A DNA stretch of 64,000 nucleotides from Haloterrigena sp. KLK7 (GTDB lineage Archaea; Halobacteriota; Halobacteria; Halobacteriales; Natrialbaceae). Numbering within the stretch: the stretch's first letter is position 1; every line of letters begins with the position of its first letter. Shown one piece after another: positions 1 to 8,802 of this stretch. The position numbers and the translations under genes were made by a program. The notes under the pieces were generated by a model. It saw only the letters and a program-made list of their open reading frames with translations. It ran no database searches and was not told the DNA's origin. Where the stretch lies: assembly GCF_037914945.1 (NCBI RefSeq), contig NZ_CP149787.1, positions 2,914,001 through 2,978,000 on the forward strand, written 5' to 3'.

Positions 1-188
1 TCGATTCCCGCGTCGACGAGCGTCGCTTCGTCGGCCCCGTCGCCCTGAACCGTCTCGAACCCGTCGGACTCGGCCCGATCGATCCGATCGGGGTCGTTGT
101 CGACCACGACGACGTCGTGGCCCTCCTCGGTCATGATCCGAGCGGTTCGCGACCCGACTCGTCCGTATCCCACGATGACGAATCTCAT
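1..188 (-). CDS. TrkA-N (RCK N) domain protein, partial at window edge
   Basis: Only the first 62 or so residues are inside the window; the rest lies beyond base 1. The protein opens with a strand and a nucleotide-binding loop, VGYGRVG, followed by an acidic end of the second strand (VVVDND), the pattern of a Rossmann-type TrkA-N/RCK domain. Such domains bind NAD(H) or ATP and gate potassium channels or transporters. The start is the ATG read from base 188. Whether it is a free Trk subunit or part of a channel cannot be told from the visible part. Confidence 0.75.
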   Translation of the reverse strand, partial: MRFVIVGYGRVGSRTARIMTEEGHDVVVVDNDPDRIDRAESDGFETVQGDGADEATLVDAGI

Positions 189-294
189 GGTGCGTGGGTA
201 CACGGCCCGAGGTAAAATACGTTGGCTCGCGAACGCCACCGAGAACTGGACGTTCGTGACGGTCCCGGTCGGCGACTCGAGTAGCGTCGTAATC

Positions 295-1656
295 CTACCC
301 GACGACCAGCACGCGCAGATCGTTCAGGTTCGTCCCCGTCGGTCCGGTGCGGATCAGTTCCCCGCGCTCCTCGAGGTAGGGGAAGACGTCGTTGGCCGCG
401 AGCGTCTCGCGGGCCCGCTCGGCGTCGTCGACGGTCGTTTCGTCGACGATCGCCCCCGCGACGTCGGTCGCACCGTCGATCCCGTCCGTGTCGACGGCGG
501 CGACGGTGATCCCGCCCTCGAGGTCGAGGGCGGCGCTCGTCGCGAACTCCTGGTTCGGCCCGCCCGTTCCGTCGCCCCGCACCGTCACCGTCGTCTCGCC
601 GCCCGAGAGGATCACCGCCGGCGTCGAGACGGGGGTCCCCGTCGCCAGCACTTCTTCGGCGACGGCGACGTGGGTCGTGGCCGCCTCCCGAGCTTCGCCA
701 CGGACCCGCGAGGAGAGGAGCAGCGTCTCGTACCCCCGCTCGGCGGCCGCGTCGCGGGCCGCCTCGAGGACCGTCATCCCGTCGGCGACGACGTGGTTCG
801 ACACGGTCTCGAAGGCGGGATCGTCGGGGCCCGGCGTCTCGTCGATCTCGCCGTCTGCGCCGCGCTCGAGGCGGTCGGCGACGGCGTCGGGTACGTCGAT
901 CCCGTACCGATCGACGACCGCGAGCGCGTCGTCGAAGGTCGACGCGTCGGGGGCCGTCGGACCGCTGGCGATCACGCTCAGATCGTTGCCGACGACGTCG
1001 CTCAGGACCAGCGAGACGACCGTCGCGGGGGCCGCCCGGCGGGCCAGTCGGCCGCCCTTCAGCGCCGAGCAGTGTTTCCGGACCGCGTTGATCTCGCCGA
1101 TGTCGGCGCCGCACTCGAGGAGCGCGTTCGTCGTCTCCTGGAGCGCCTCGAGGGTGACCTCGCCCGCGGGGGCGGGCATGAGCGCGCTCCCGCCGCCGGT
1201 GATCGCCGCCAGCACGAGCGTCCCCTCGTCGGCAGCGTCGGCGGCCGCGAGCAGTTCGCGGGTGCTCTCGACGCCGCGCTCGCTGGGCACCGGGTGGTCG
1301 CCCTCGAGAACGGTGACGCGCTCGGTCTCGACGGGGTCGTCCGTGACGACGACGCCGCCGTCGATCCGATCGCCGAGGGCGTCCTCGAGGGCCGCGGCCA
1401 CCTGTGCGGCGGCGTTCCCGCCGCCGAGGACGACGACCTCGTCGTAGGCCGCGAGGTCGTAGCCGTCGTCGCCGATTCGGAGGGTGTCGCCGGTGGCTCC
1501 GCCGTCTCGAGACTCCGCCGGAGTCTCGCTCCCCTCGACGGTCACCGCCTCGCGGATCACGCGCCGCGGATGGCCGGCCTCGATGCCGGTTTCGACGCAC
1601 TCGAGAGCGAGATCGCGCGCGTCGGTGGTCGCCGCCCGCTCGCGGTCCTCGATCAC
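295..1656 (-). CDS. Glycerate 2-kinase (DUF4147/MOFRL family)
   Basis: A 453-residue protein matching the two-domain archaeal glycerate kinase architecture. The N-terminal DUF4147 half has the glycine-rich stretch VLGGGNAAAQV (about residue 77) and AITGGGSALMPAP (about 155). The C-terminal MOFRL half has SGGETTVTV and GGPNQEF (about 350-375). The family phosphorylates D-glycerate, usually to 2-phosphoglycerate, feeding lower glycolysis and, in haloarchaea, sugar or glycerol catabolism. It is a cytoplasmic enzyme. The gene stands alone, divergent from the purine permease on its right. The length is normal and all conserved blocks are present. Confidence 0.87.
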   Translation of the reverse strand: MIEDRERAATTDARDLALECVETGIEAGHPRRVIREAVTVEGSETPAESRDGGATGDTLRIGDDGYDLAAYDEVVVLGGGNAAAQVAAALEDALGDRIDGGVVVTDDPVETERVTVLEGDHPVPSERGVESTRELLAAADAADEGTLVLAAITGGGSALMPAPAGEVTLEALQETTNALLECGADIGEINAVRKHCSALKGGRLARRAAPATVVSLVLSDVVGNDLSVIASGPTAPDASTFDDALAVVDRYGIDVPDAVADRLERGADGEIDETPGPDDPAFETVSNHVVADGMTVLEAARDAAAERGYETLLLSSRVRGEAREAATTHVAVAEEVLATGTPVSTPAVILSGGETTVTVRGDGTGGPNQEFATSAALDLEGGITVAAVDTDGIDGATDVAGAIVDETTVDDAERARETLAANDVFPYLEERGELIRTGPTGTNLNDLRVLVVG

Positions 1657-1900
1657 GCGGTCTCACCCGACGGCCGTTCGGCCGGTCGGTCCGTTCCGGT
1701 TCCCGCAGCGATCGCTGTGTCGACGGTCGACGGGACGGCTCGCTCGCGTTGCATGGACGGTGCGTTTACTCGAATCCACTATGAGAGTTCGGGTCTATTA
1801 CCCGTGGGTAGTGTGACCGGTAGACGTGTTCCGAGAACCCGAGATTTCGAACCGGTATCCACGAATATGTATCGATACGCGGCGAGTCCGGACGAGAACC

Positions 1901-1909
1901 TTTAACTAA
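1901..1909 (+). promoter_or_regulatory. TATA-like element of the NCS2 permease gene
   Basis: The AT-rich word TTTAACTAA lies 29-37 bases before the ATG at 1938 in otherwise GC-rich DNA. This is roughly the spacing for a haloarchaeal promoter giving a leaderless or very short-leader transcript. The 281-base gap between 1657 and 1937 shows nothing else beyond promoter DNA for the two divergent genes. Confidence 0.5.
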
Positions 1910-1937
1910 TCCGTCTTGCTATGCTCGAGCATCCAAT

Positions 1938-3365
1938 ATGGGGGCACTCGCAGCGTTCTTCGGTTTCGACGAGCACGATACCGACCTCGAGACGGAACTG
2001 ATCGCGGGAATCACGACGTTTCTGGCGATGTCGTACATCATCGTCGTCAATCCGGCCATCCTGAGCCAGGCGATCCAGATCGAGGGCTACGAGCAGCCCG
2101 AGATCTTCCAGATGATCGCCGTCGCGACGATCCTCTCGTCGGTCGTCGCCATGCTCGTGATGGCCTTCTGGGCGAATCGGCCGTTCGGTCTCGCGCCCGG
2201 GATGGGGCTGAACGCCTTCTTCGCGTACACCGTCGTGCTGGGGCTGGGCGTCCCGTGGCAGGTCGCGCTCGCGGCGGTCTTCGTCGAGGGGATCGTCTTC
2301 ATCCTGCTGACCGCGGTCGGCGCTCGCCGGTACATCATCGAGCTCTTTCCCGAACCGGTCAAGTTCGCCGTCGGGGCCGGGATCGGCGTCTATCTGCTCT
2401 TCCTGGGACTGCAGGAGATGCAGATCGTCGTCGACGACCCTGAGACGCTCGTCTCGATGGGGAACGTCGCGACGAGCGCCGTCGCCGCCCTGTCGGTCGC
2501 CGGGCTCGCGCTGATGCTCGTCCTGCACGCTCGCGGCCTTCGGGGCGCGATCGTCATCGGTATCGTCGCGACGGCGATCGCCGGCTGGGTGCTCACGCTC
2601 GCCGGCGTGGTCGACTCGGGCACCCTCGTCGACGCCCGCACCTACGATCAGGTCACCGGCGGCGGGATCGTCGACCTGATCGCGAGCGTCCAGTACGACT
2701 TCACGCCGCTGATCGCCGGCTTCGTCGACGGGCTGGGGATGATCACCGACGATCCGCTCGTCTTCGTCCTCGTCGTCTTCACGTTCTTCTTCGTCGACTT
2801 CTTCGACACCGCGGGGACGCTCATCGGCGTCTCCCAGATCGGCGGCTTCCTCGACGAGAACGGGGACCTCCCCGAGATCGAGAAGCCGCTGATGGCCGAC
2901 GCGGTCGGCACCACCGTCGGCGCGATGATCGGCACCTCGACCGTGACGACCTACATCGAGTCCTCGACCGGCGTCGAGGAGGGCGGCCGAACCGGCTTCA
3001 CCGCGCTCGTGGTCGGCGCCCTCTTCTTCCTCTCCCTGCTCATCGTCCCGCTGATGAGCGCGATCCCCCAGTACGCGACCTACCTCGCGCTGGTCGTCGT
3101 CGGAATCATCATGCTCCGGGGCGTCACCGACATCGACTGGCAGGACCCGGCCTGGGCGATCGCCGCCGGCCTGACGATCACCGTTATGCCGCTGACCGCG
3201 TCGATCTCGAACGGGCTCGCCGCCGGGATCATGAGCTACCCGCTGGTCAAGGCCTCGACGGGCGAGGCCGACGACGTCTCGCTGGGCCAGTGGACGCTCG
3301 CCGCCGCGTTCGTCCTCTACTTCGCGACGTACTTCGCGGTCGACGCCGGCATGTTCTCGTTCTGA
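1938..3365 (+). CDS. NCS2-family purine permease (AzgA-like)
   Basis: A 475-residue polytopic membrane protein with about 12-14 hydrophobic segments. It starts like AzgA-type guanine/hypoxanthine/adenine permeases: a short FFGFDEH segment, then TELIAGITTFLAMSY and IIVVNPAIL. The central FVDFFDTAGTLIGVSQ and the following ESSTGVEEGGRTG are the substrate and cation region signatures of this branch. The likely role is uptake of purine bases by ion symport at the cell membrane. The exact base transported cannot be read from the sequence. No pathway partner is adjacent. Confidence 0.88.
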   Translation: MGALAAFFGFDEHDTDLETELIAGITTFLAMSYIIVVNPAILSQAIQIEGYEQPEIFQMIAVATILSSVVAMLVMAFWANRPFGLAPGMGLNAFFAYTVVLGLGVPWQVALAAVFVEGIVFILLTAVGARRYIIELFPEPVKFAVGAGIGVYLLFLGLQEMQIVVDDPETLVSMGNVATSAVAALSVAGLALMLVLHARGLRGAIVIGIVATAIAGWVLTLAGVVDSGTLVDARTYDQVTGGGIVDLIASVQYDFTPLIAGFVDGLGMITDDPLVFVLVVFTFFFVDFFDTAGTLIGVSQIGGFLDENGDLPEIEKPLMADAVGTTVGAMIGTSTVTTYIESSTGVEEGGRTGFTALVVGALFFLSLLIVPLMSAIPQYATYLALVVVGIIMLRGVTDIDWQDPAWAIAAGLTITVMPLTASISNGLAAGIMSYPLVKASTGEADDVSLGQWTLAAAFVLYFATYFAVDAGMFSF

Positions 3366-3459
3366 TCCCGGACTGCAGATCGGTATTCCCACCGCCTCGA
3401 CACCGGCAACCGCTCGGCCGACCGGTGACCTCATACGTCTTCCGGAGCAATACACGGGT

Positions 3460-3717
3460 ATGGCTGACATCACGATGTACGAACTGCCCGGCTGTCCGTA
3501 CTGCGCGAAAGTCCGCTCGAAACTCGACGAGCTTGACCTCGAGTACGACGTGATTGAGGTCCCTCGATCGCACGACGAACGGACCGAAGTCGAGAAGGTC
3601 AGCGGCCAGACCGGCGTGCCGGTCATCACCGACGAGGCGAACGGCGTCGATGCCATGTCGGAGAGCGACGATATCGTCGAGTACTTAGAGGAGACGTACG
3701 GCGAGGGCGCCGCGTAG
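3460..3717 (+). CDS. Glutaredoxin family protein
   Basis: An 85-residue thioredoxin-fold protein with the redox motif CPYC at residues 11-14, directly after the first strand (ITMYELPG). The cis-proline segment TGVPVI (about 51) and a C-terminal helix (DDIVEYLEETYG) complete a normal short glutaredoxin. Such proteins reduce disulfides or mixed thiols; haloarchaea use gamma-glutamylcysteine rather than glutathione, so the natural reductant is uncertain. A monocistronic gene; the ATG at 3460 is the only sensible start. Confidence 0.88.
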   Translation: MADITMYELPGCPYCAKVRSKLDELDLEYDVIEVPRSHDERTEVEKVSGQTGVPVITDEANGVDAMSESDDIVEYLEETYGEGAA

Positions 3718-3820
3718 GACGCCGGATCGCACGGAAGACTGGTTTTTCGACGGCGGATCGCGCGGGAGTCAGCGGCCTGGCGGAGCGTCGATTCGCGACC
3801 GGCTACGCCGCTCGAGGGCA

Positions 3821-4030
3821 TCAGTTCCGCCACAGGAGCCGGTCGAAGAGCAGGTCCATCGCGGTGAGCGTGGGGTAGCCGACGGCGAGGTACACGGCGA
3901 CGGCGAGGACCGCCTCGGAGACGGTCTCGACGCTCGAGCCGTAGTTGAACGCGAGCAGCGCGGCCGCCATACCGCACGTCAGGAGCGCGCGCCGGCGACT
4001 GGCGAGAGGGACTGCGGACTGTCTCGGCAT
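3821..4030 (-). CDS. Small two-helix membrane protein, unknown function
   Basis: A 69-residue protein with a basic N-terminus (RQSAVPLASRRR) followed by two hydrophobic segments at about residues 15-30 and 38-58. It ends with a charged FDRLLWRN tail. No motif links it to a known family. It sits alone between convergent and divergent neighbours. The ORF is supported by haloarchaeal codon bias and by plausible membrane topology only. Confidence 0.5.
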   Translation of the reverse strand: MPRQSAVPLASRRRALLTCGMAAALLAFNYGSSVETVSEAVLAVAVYLAVGYPTLTAMDLLFDRLLWRN

Positions 4031-4148
4031 CGGGTTCCGATCGATAGTTATTCCACTGCGATGAAAGGTATTGCCATCGAATCGATTCGGTGGCGAGAGC
4101 GAGGGCGGGACTGCAGGAATGGAGAGCGGAGGAACGGAAACGGCGACG

Positions 4149-5120
4149 TCAGGCGGCCTCTTCGCGGTCGGCGCGCTCCCGGATGACCTTCCGGAGCTCG
4201 GCCGCGTCGCGGAGCTGCTCGAGTTCCTCGCGCTCGACCAGCGCGGTGCCGTCGACGGACTCCTGTTTGGCGCGGTCGACGACGTAGACCGAGTGGGTGT
4301 GGGTGACGTGGCCGATCGAACTCATGATCCGGGCGCGCTTCTCGGCGGCCTTCGTGAACTCGGAGTGGCCGGTGAGCACGACGTCGTCGTCCTTCTCTTC
4401 CTCCTCGTGGCTGACGGCCTTGAACGGCGAGCGGAGCGTCGGGTGGACCTCGTAGCCGGCCCGGGTGAGGACGGCGACGACCTCCTCGTCGTCGGGGTCG
4501 GCCTCGGGGTCGTCCGGCGTCGCCTCCGTCTCGTGGACGTCGTCGGCCCCCTCGAGGACCGAAACCGGGCTCGTCAGCGGCGCGTCGAACAGGTCCTCGA
4601 GCTCCATCGCGACCTCGACGGAGGCGTTCATCCCGTCCTCGTACTTCGAGACGGTCCGCCGGGAGACGCCGAGTTCGTTGGCCAGTTGGCCGAGGCTCCA
4701 GTCGCGGTCCTGCCGTTCGTCGGCGAGTAAGTCGCCGTCGATGTTGACGTAGAGACCGCCGGGCGCCGCGTAGATCAGCGGCGGTACCTCCTCGATGAAC
4801 AGGTTGTACGCCGTGTCGGGACTGAGGACGGGGACGCCGTGACGGAAGTAGGTCACGTCGGGTTTGAGGTCCTCGTCGCGACTCCGCAGGCCGATGACCA
4901 GCGGCGTCGCGTCGAGGTAGGTGCCGAGCCGTCGCATCTCGTGGCCCGTCGCCTCGTTGAACGCGTCGATGTTGCCGAGGATCTTGACCAGAATGAGGTC
5001 CTCTCCCCGGCGCGCAGCGATATCGAAACTCTTCGGCCGGATCGCACACCGGTCGCTGACCACGAATCCCGCGTCCTCTAACATCGCGGTTACGTTGCCG
5101 ACCAGTGCGGAGCGGGACAT
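4149..5120 (-). CDS. Archaeal HTH-type transcriptional regulator (KaiC/RecB-like N-domain plus Cro-type HTH)
   Basis: A 323-residue protein of a family found widely in archaea. Residues 1-115 look like a nuclease-fold N-domain ([21 protein letters not shown]). A Cro/C1-type HTH follows at about 140-165: [21 protein letters not shown]. The C-terminal third is acidic and charged. The domain order matches the archaeal putative HTH regulators whose targets are mostly unknown. It is divergent from tiaS across a 214-base region that holds AT-rich promoter words, including TATACTTATATA near 5203-5214. Confidence 0.75.
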   Translation of the reverse strand: MSRSALVGNVTAMLEDAGFVVSDRCAIRPKSFDIAARRGEDLILVKILGNIDAFNEATGHEMRRLGTYLDATPLVIGLRSRDEDLKPDVTYFRHGVPVLSPDTAYNLFIEEVPPLIYAAPGGLYVNIDGDLLADERQDRDWSLGQLANELGVSRRTVSKYEDGMNASVEVAMELEDLFDAPLTSPVSVLEGADDVHETEATPDDPEADPDDEEVVAVLTRAGYEVHPTLRSPFKAVSHEEEEKDDDVVLTGHSEFTKAAEKRARIMSSIGHVTHTHSVYVVDRAKQESVDGTALVEREELEQLRDAAELRKVIRERADREEAA

Positions 5121-5334
5121 ACGGGTACGTAAGCTATTCCTCGTATAAGACGTTTTCCCCGGGATATCCGGGTGCCGTGTCGCGGTTCGCGCCCGTATCG
5201 CCAGTATACTTATATACCGGTTTCCGTTCCCCGGCGATGATAGGTCGGTACCGTGTCTCGATTCGCCGCCGATCGCGGTATCGAGACGGATCCGTCCCGA
5301 AAGGCGTTACTCGGCGCCGGCCCAATCGCCGTCG

Positions 5335-6624
5335 ATGACCGTCGTCGGACTCGACGATACCGATTCCCGCGACCGCGGGATGTGTACGACCTACGTCGCC
5401 GCGCGGATCGCCGAGCGACTGCGACGGGGAGGCACCGCGGTCGAGCGCTGCCTGCTCGTGCGACTCAATCCCGCCGTCGAGTACAAGACGCGTGGGAACG
5501 CCGCGCTGGCGATCCACACCGACGCCGACCCCGATCGAGCGTTCGATATCGCTCGCGAGCGCCTCGAGTCGCTGGCCGAAACCGCCGACGAGCGGACCCA
5601 TCCGGGGCTGGTCGTCACCGACGACGCGCCCGACGCCGTGGCCGACGACGTGAGCGCGTTTACCCGGCAGGCGATTCGGGACCACCTCGAGATCGCCGAC
5701 GCCGTCGCGCTCCTCGAGCGCCGCGGCTACCGCTCGTGGCACGTCGGCGACGGTCGCGGACGGATCGGCGCGCTGGCCGCCGTCGGTGCCTGGAACGCCC
5801 TCTCGGAGTGGACCACCGAGTACATCTCCTACCGCGAGTCCGACCGCTGGGGGACGCCGCGCGACGTCGACCGCGAGAGCGTCTTCGCCGCCGCCGATCG
5901 GGGCTACCCCGACGTCTGGGACACGGTCGACCGCGGCGAAGGCGAGGCCGTCTGCGTTCCCCACACCCCCGGGCCGATCCTCCACGGAATCCGCGGCGAC
6001 GATCCCGACGCCGTCCGTGACGTCGCCGACCGCATCGAGAGCGAACCCGTCGCCTCGAGCCAGTCGTTCGTCACGAATCAGGGGACGGACGTCCACCTGC
6101 GGAAGGGAACCCTCGAGTCGGTCGCCGACGGCCGCGCCTATCGGGTCGACGGCCGCGTCGCCAGCGACCCCGAGACGCGTCGCGGCGGGCACGTCTTCGT
6201 CGACCTCGAGGGCGAGACGGGTACCTGCGACGGCGAGCCCCGACGCCTCGAGTGCGCCGCTTTCGAACCGACGAAACGGTTTCGCGACCGCGTCCGGGCG
6301 CTCCGGGTCGGCGATCGGCTCACCGTCTGCGGCGAGGTCGCCCGCGGGACGCTCAAACTCGAGAAGTTCGCGGTTCGGGACCTCGTGACGACCGAGCGCG
6401 TGACGCCGACCTGTCCGGACTGCGAGCGCCGGATGAAGAGCGCCGGCCGGAATCAGGGCTATCGGTGCCGGGACTGCGGGACGAGCGCCGACGGAAAGGC
6501 GGAACGTCCGCTCGAACGCGACCTCGAGCGGGGCTGGTACGAGGTCCCGCCGTGCGCGCGACGCCACATCGCGAAGCCGCTGGTTCGGGGCGGGTTCGAC
6601 GCGCCGACGCACCCCGAACGATAG
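5335..6624 (+). CDS. tiaS: tRNA(Ile2) 2-agmatinylcytidine synthetase TiaS
   Basis: This enzyme uses ATP and agmatine to convert C34 of tRNA(Ile2) to agmatidine, so that archaea read AUA as isoleucine. The 429-residue protein begins with the diagnostic GLDDTDS (residues 5-11) and GMCTTYVA. The kinase-like catalytic domain continues to about 260 (VHTPGPILHGIRGD, SFVTNQGTD). An OB-fold follows at about 270-350, then a zinc ribbon with CPDC (about 364) and CRDC (about 382). Length and domain order are normal for the family. It is cytoplasmic and essential in studied archaea. Confidence 0.93.
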   Translation: MTVVGLDDTDSRDRGMCTTYVAARIAERLRRGGTAVERCLLVRLNPAVEYKTRGNAALAIHTDADPDRAFDIARERLESLAETADERTHPGLVVTDDAPDAVADDVSAFTRQAIRDHLEIADAVALLERRGYRSWHVGDGRGRIGALAAVGAWNALSEWTTEYISYRESDRWGTPRDVDRESVFAAADRGYPDVWDTVDRGEGEAVCVPHTPGPILHGIRGDDPDAVRDVADRIESEPVASSQSFVTNQGTDVHLRKGTLESVADGRAYRVDGRVASDPETRRGGHVFVDLEGETGTCDGEPRRLECAAFEPTKRFRDRVRALRVGDRLTVCGEVARGTLKLEKFAVRDLVTTERVTPTCPDCERRMKSAGRNQGYRCRDCGTSADGKAERPLERDLERGWYEVPPCARRHIAKPLVRGGFDAPTHPER

Positions 6625-6633
6625 TCCCGACCG

Positions 6634-6915
6634 TCAGAAGATGCTCCGCCGACTGGGGGCGGCGCTCGAGGCGGTTCCGACGGCGGAACCGGGGAGTTCC
6701 CCGACGCAGTCGGAACAGTACCGGTAGCCGAGGTCGTTCTCCGCGCCACAGTCGGGGCAGACGACCGTCCCCGCGTCTCGGTCGACGGTCGCCTCGCGCT
6801 CGGCGGCGGCGCCGGCCCGGAGCGATCCGGGCAGATAGCGCGTGAGGGTCCCGACGAGCACCAGGTGGACGGCGAACAGCAGCACGGATCCCAGGACGAC
6901 GGTTACTGGATCCAT
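6634..6915 (-). CDS. Small membrane-anchored zinc ribbon protein
   Basis: A 93-residue protein with one N-terminal hydrophobic helix (about residues 5-25), then a double CxxC zinc ribbon: CPDCG at about 53 and CSDC at about 67. This arrangement is common among small haloarchaeal proteins of unknown role. It overlaps no other gene and ends 9 bases after the tiaS stop, in convergent orientation. The function is not recognised. Confidence 0.6.
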   Translation of the reverse strand: MDPVTVVLGSVLLFAVHLVLVGTLTRYLPGSLRAGAAAEREATVDRDAGTVVCPDCGAENDLGYRYCSDCVGELPGSAVGTASSAAPSRRSIF

Positions 6916-7108
6916 ACCTACTAGGAAATTCTGCCGAGGTCCATTTGAATGTGACGCCGCGAGAGCGATTGCCGACGATCGGTGCCTCGATCCACGCCAC
7001 CTCTGACGATTCAGTCAGTTATCGATCCCGATCGATTCGGCAATTATTTCGTTCATCGACACGATTCGAAAGAAGAAATGATATACGAGCGATAGCTATG
7101 TGCCGAGT

Positions 7109-8323
7109 ATGGTTTCAGTACTGACCCGACGCCGACTCCTCGGCGTGGCGGGCGGGTCCCTGCTCGGCGCTTTCCTCCTCGGTCCCCGCGTCGGCGGGTC
7201 GGACCACGTCGATCCGGACCTCGAGGCGGGATGGCGACAGCCGCGCGCGGACTCGAGAAACGTCGCGTGGACGGCCGATCCCGGCCCCGGAGCGGACGGA
7301 ACGGTGGGGTGGCAGCTCCCGCTCGATACCTACCGTCGGTTCGAGCACGCCGGACTCGCGCTCGCCGACGAGACGCTTTTCGTCCCGACTCACCGATCGC
7401 TCCGGGCGCTCGACGTCGAGAACGGGACCGAACGGTGGCGATACGCGTATCGGGAGTCCGCGTCGGGAGGGCTGTTCGACCGCCCGCAACTCGACACGGA
7501 ACCGCGGGTCCGCGACGGCGTCGCCTATCTGGTGTTTCAGACCGGCGTCTGCGCGCTCGACCTCGACTCCCGACGACTCCGCTGGCGCTACGACCTCGAC
7601 AGCGGCGCCGACGGGCTCCACCTGTTCGGGAACACGGTGTACGTGACGGGCCGCGTCGACGGCGACGATCGACTGGTCGCCCTCGACGCGGACACCGGCC
7701 TCGAGCGCTGGCGCAGAACCGGGCGCGTGGTCCCGCTGGCCGCCCGCAGCGGGCTTCTCGTCGGCGCGCGCTACGACGACGGGCGACTGCTCGGGCTCGA
7801 GCCCGAAACCGGAACGCGACGCTGGCTGAGCGGCGCCGAGATCGGCGCCTCGTCGCTGATTCGGAGTCAGGTCGCCGCGGTCGACGATCGCGTCGTCGGT
7901 ATCGAATCGACCGGCGACCTGACCGCCCTCGAGGCGGCGACCGGCGAGGGTCGCTGGACCGTCTCGGACGCCGCCGCCGACCCGAACACGTATTGGCGTT
8001 CCATCGCCGTCGATCCGGCAGAGCGAGCGGTCTATCGGTCCCATCCCGATACGGGCGCGATCGCTCGGATCGATTTCGAGGGCGACGAGGCGTGGCGGAC
8101 CGACGAGCCGGCCCTCGAGTTCGGCGTCAGCGTCGGCGGCGAGACCGTCTACGCGTCGACGACCGACGGCCTGCTCGCGCTCGAGGCCGACTCCGGCGAC
8201 GAGCGGTTCCGCGTCTCGATCGACGGCGGCGCGACCGACCCGCTCGGCAGCACGCCGCTGATCGACGGTGACCGCGTCTACCACCTGCTCGGCGAGACGG
8301 TCTCCGAGGTGCGTCCGCGATGA
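7109..8323 (+). CDS. PQQ-like beta-propeller repeat protein, Tat-exported
   Basis: A 404-residue secreted protein. The N-terminus carries a twin-arginine signal (LTRRRLLGVAGGSLLGAFLL). The remainder consists of propeller blades with the repeating pattern ALDxxxGxExWR (ALDVENGTERWR, ALDADTGLERWR, GLEPETGTRRWL, ALEAATGEGRWT, ALEADSGDERFR). Such PQQ-like propellers act as scaffolds or enzymes outside the cell; no catalytic signature was seen. The ATG at 7109 is preferred over the GTG at 7100 because an AT-rich ATATAC element lies about 27 bases before it. The gene overlaps the next by four bases (ATGA), so they form one operon. Confidence 0.78.
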   Translation: MVSVLTRRRLLGVAGGSLLGAFLLGPRVGGSDHVDPDLEAGWRQPRADSRNVAWTADPGPGADGTVGWQLPLDTYRRFEHAGLALADETLFVPTHRSLRALDVENGTERWRYAYRESASGGLFDRPQLDTEPRVRDGVAYLVFQTGVCALDLDSRRLRWRYDLDSGADGLHLFGNTVYVTGRVDGDDRLVALDADTGLERWRRTGRVVPLAARSGLLVGARYDDGRLLGLEPETGTRRWLSGAEIGASSLIRSQVAAVDDRVVGIESTGDLTALEAATGEGRWTVSDAAADPNTYWRSIAVDPAERAVYRSHPDTGAIARIDFEGDEAWRTDEPALEFGVSVGGETVYASTTDGLLALEADSGDERFRVSIDGGATDPLGSTPLIDGDRVYHLLGETVSEVRPR

Positions 8324-8745
8324 GCCGCGCGACCGACGTCGCCGGCCGAGTCGGCCGGACGCTCCTGATCGCGGTTCTCGTCTCGCCGGCCGTCTGGCCG
8401 GTCGGGGAGCTGCTCACGTCGGCGGGCGAACTGACGGGCGCGGCCGTTCCGAACTGGGTGGTGCCGATCGGCGTTCTCGGAGTCGCGTTCGTCCTCGCGG
8501 AAACGTACGACGGACCGACGGAACGGCTGTTACCGACTGCGCTCCTGACCGCGGTCCTGTTCGTCGGCGCTCAGTGGCTCGTCGGGCTCCGCGGAGCGAA
8601 CGCGATTTCGATGCGACTGCTGGCGGCCAACGCCCTCGTCTATCTGGCCGCGCTCTCCGGCGCGATCGCGATCACGTTCGAGACGGGACTGTGGCAGCGG
8701 ATTACGTCCCGGTTCGGCGGAGCGGACGTCGACACGGGCGAGTGA
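8320..8745 (+). CDS. Membrane protein encoded with the PQQ-repeat protein
   Basis: A 141-residue protein with about four hydrophobic segments (residues 12-32, 42-63, 70-90 and 105-125) and an acidic C-terminal tail. It starts inside the stop of the preceding propeller gene (ATGA overlap), which implies translational coupling and a shared function at the membrane. No family motif was recognised. Confidence 0.6.
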   Translation: MSRATDVAGRVGRTLLIAVLVSPAVWPVGELLTSAGELTGAAVPNWVVPIGVLGVAFVLAETYDGPTERLLPTALLTAVLFVGAQWLVGLRGANAISMRLLAANALVYLAALSGAIAITFETGLWQRITSRFGGADVDTGE

Positions 8746-8802
8746 TCGTCGTCGATTCCCCGTCTTCGACTCGTCCGCCGCGGTTCCGAACGCCACCGCC
8801 GA

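Noticed and set aside
97-1905. Long plus-strand open frame opposite the glycerate kinase gene
   Set aside because: It is the mirror of a real, motif-rich gene. Its translation is Arg/Gly/Asp-rich low-complexity without any domain, a common effect of GC-rich haloarchaeal codons.
1902-3977. 691-codon minus-strand frame across the purine permease and glutaredoxin genes
   Set aside because: It spans two recognisable genes and is composed of Asp/Arg/Gly runs; no start signal or motif supports it.
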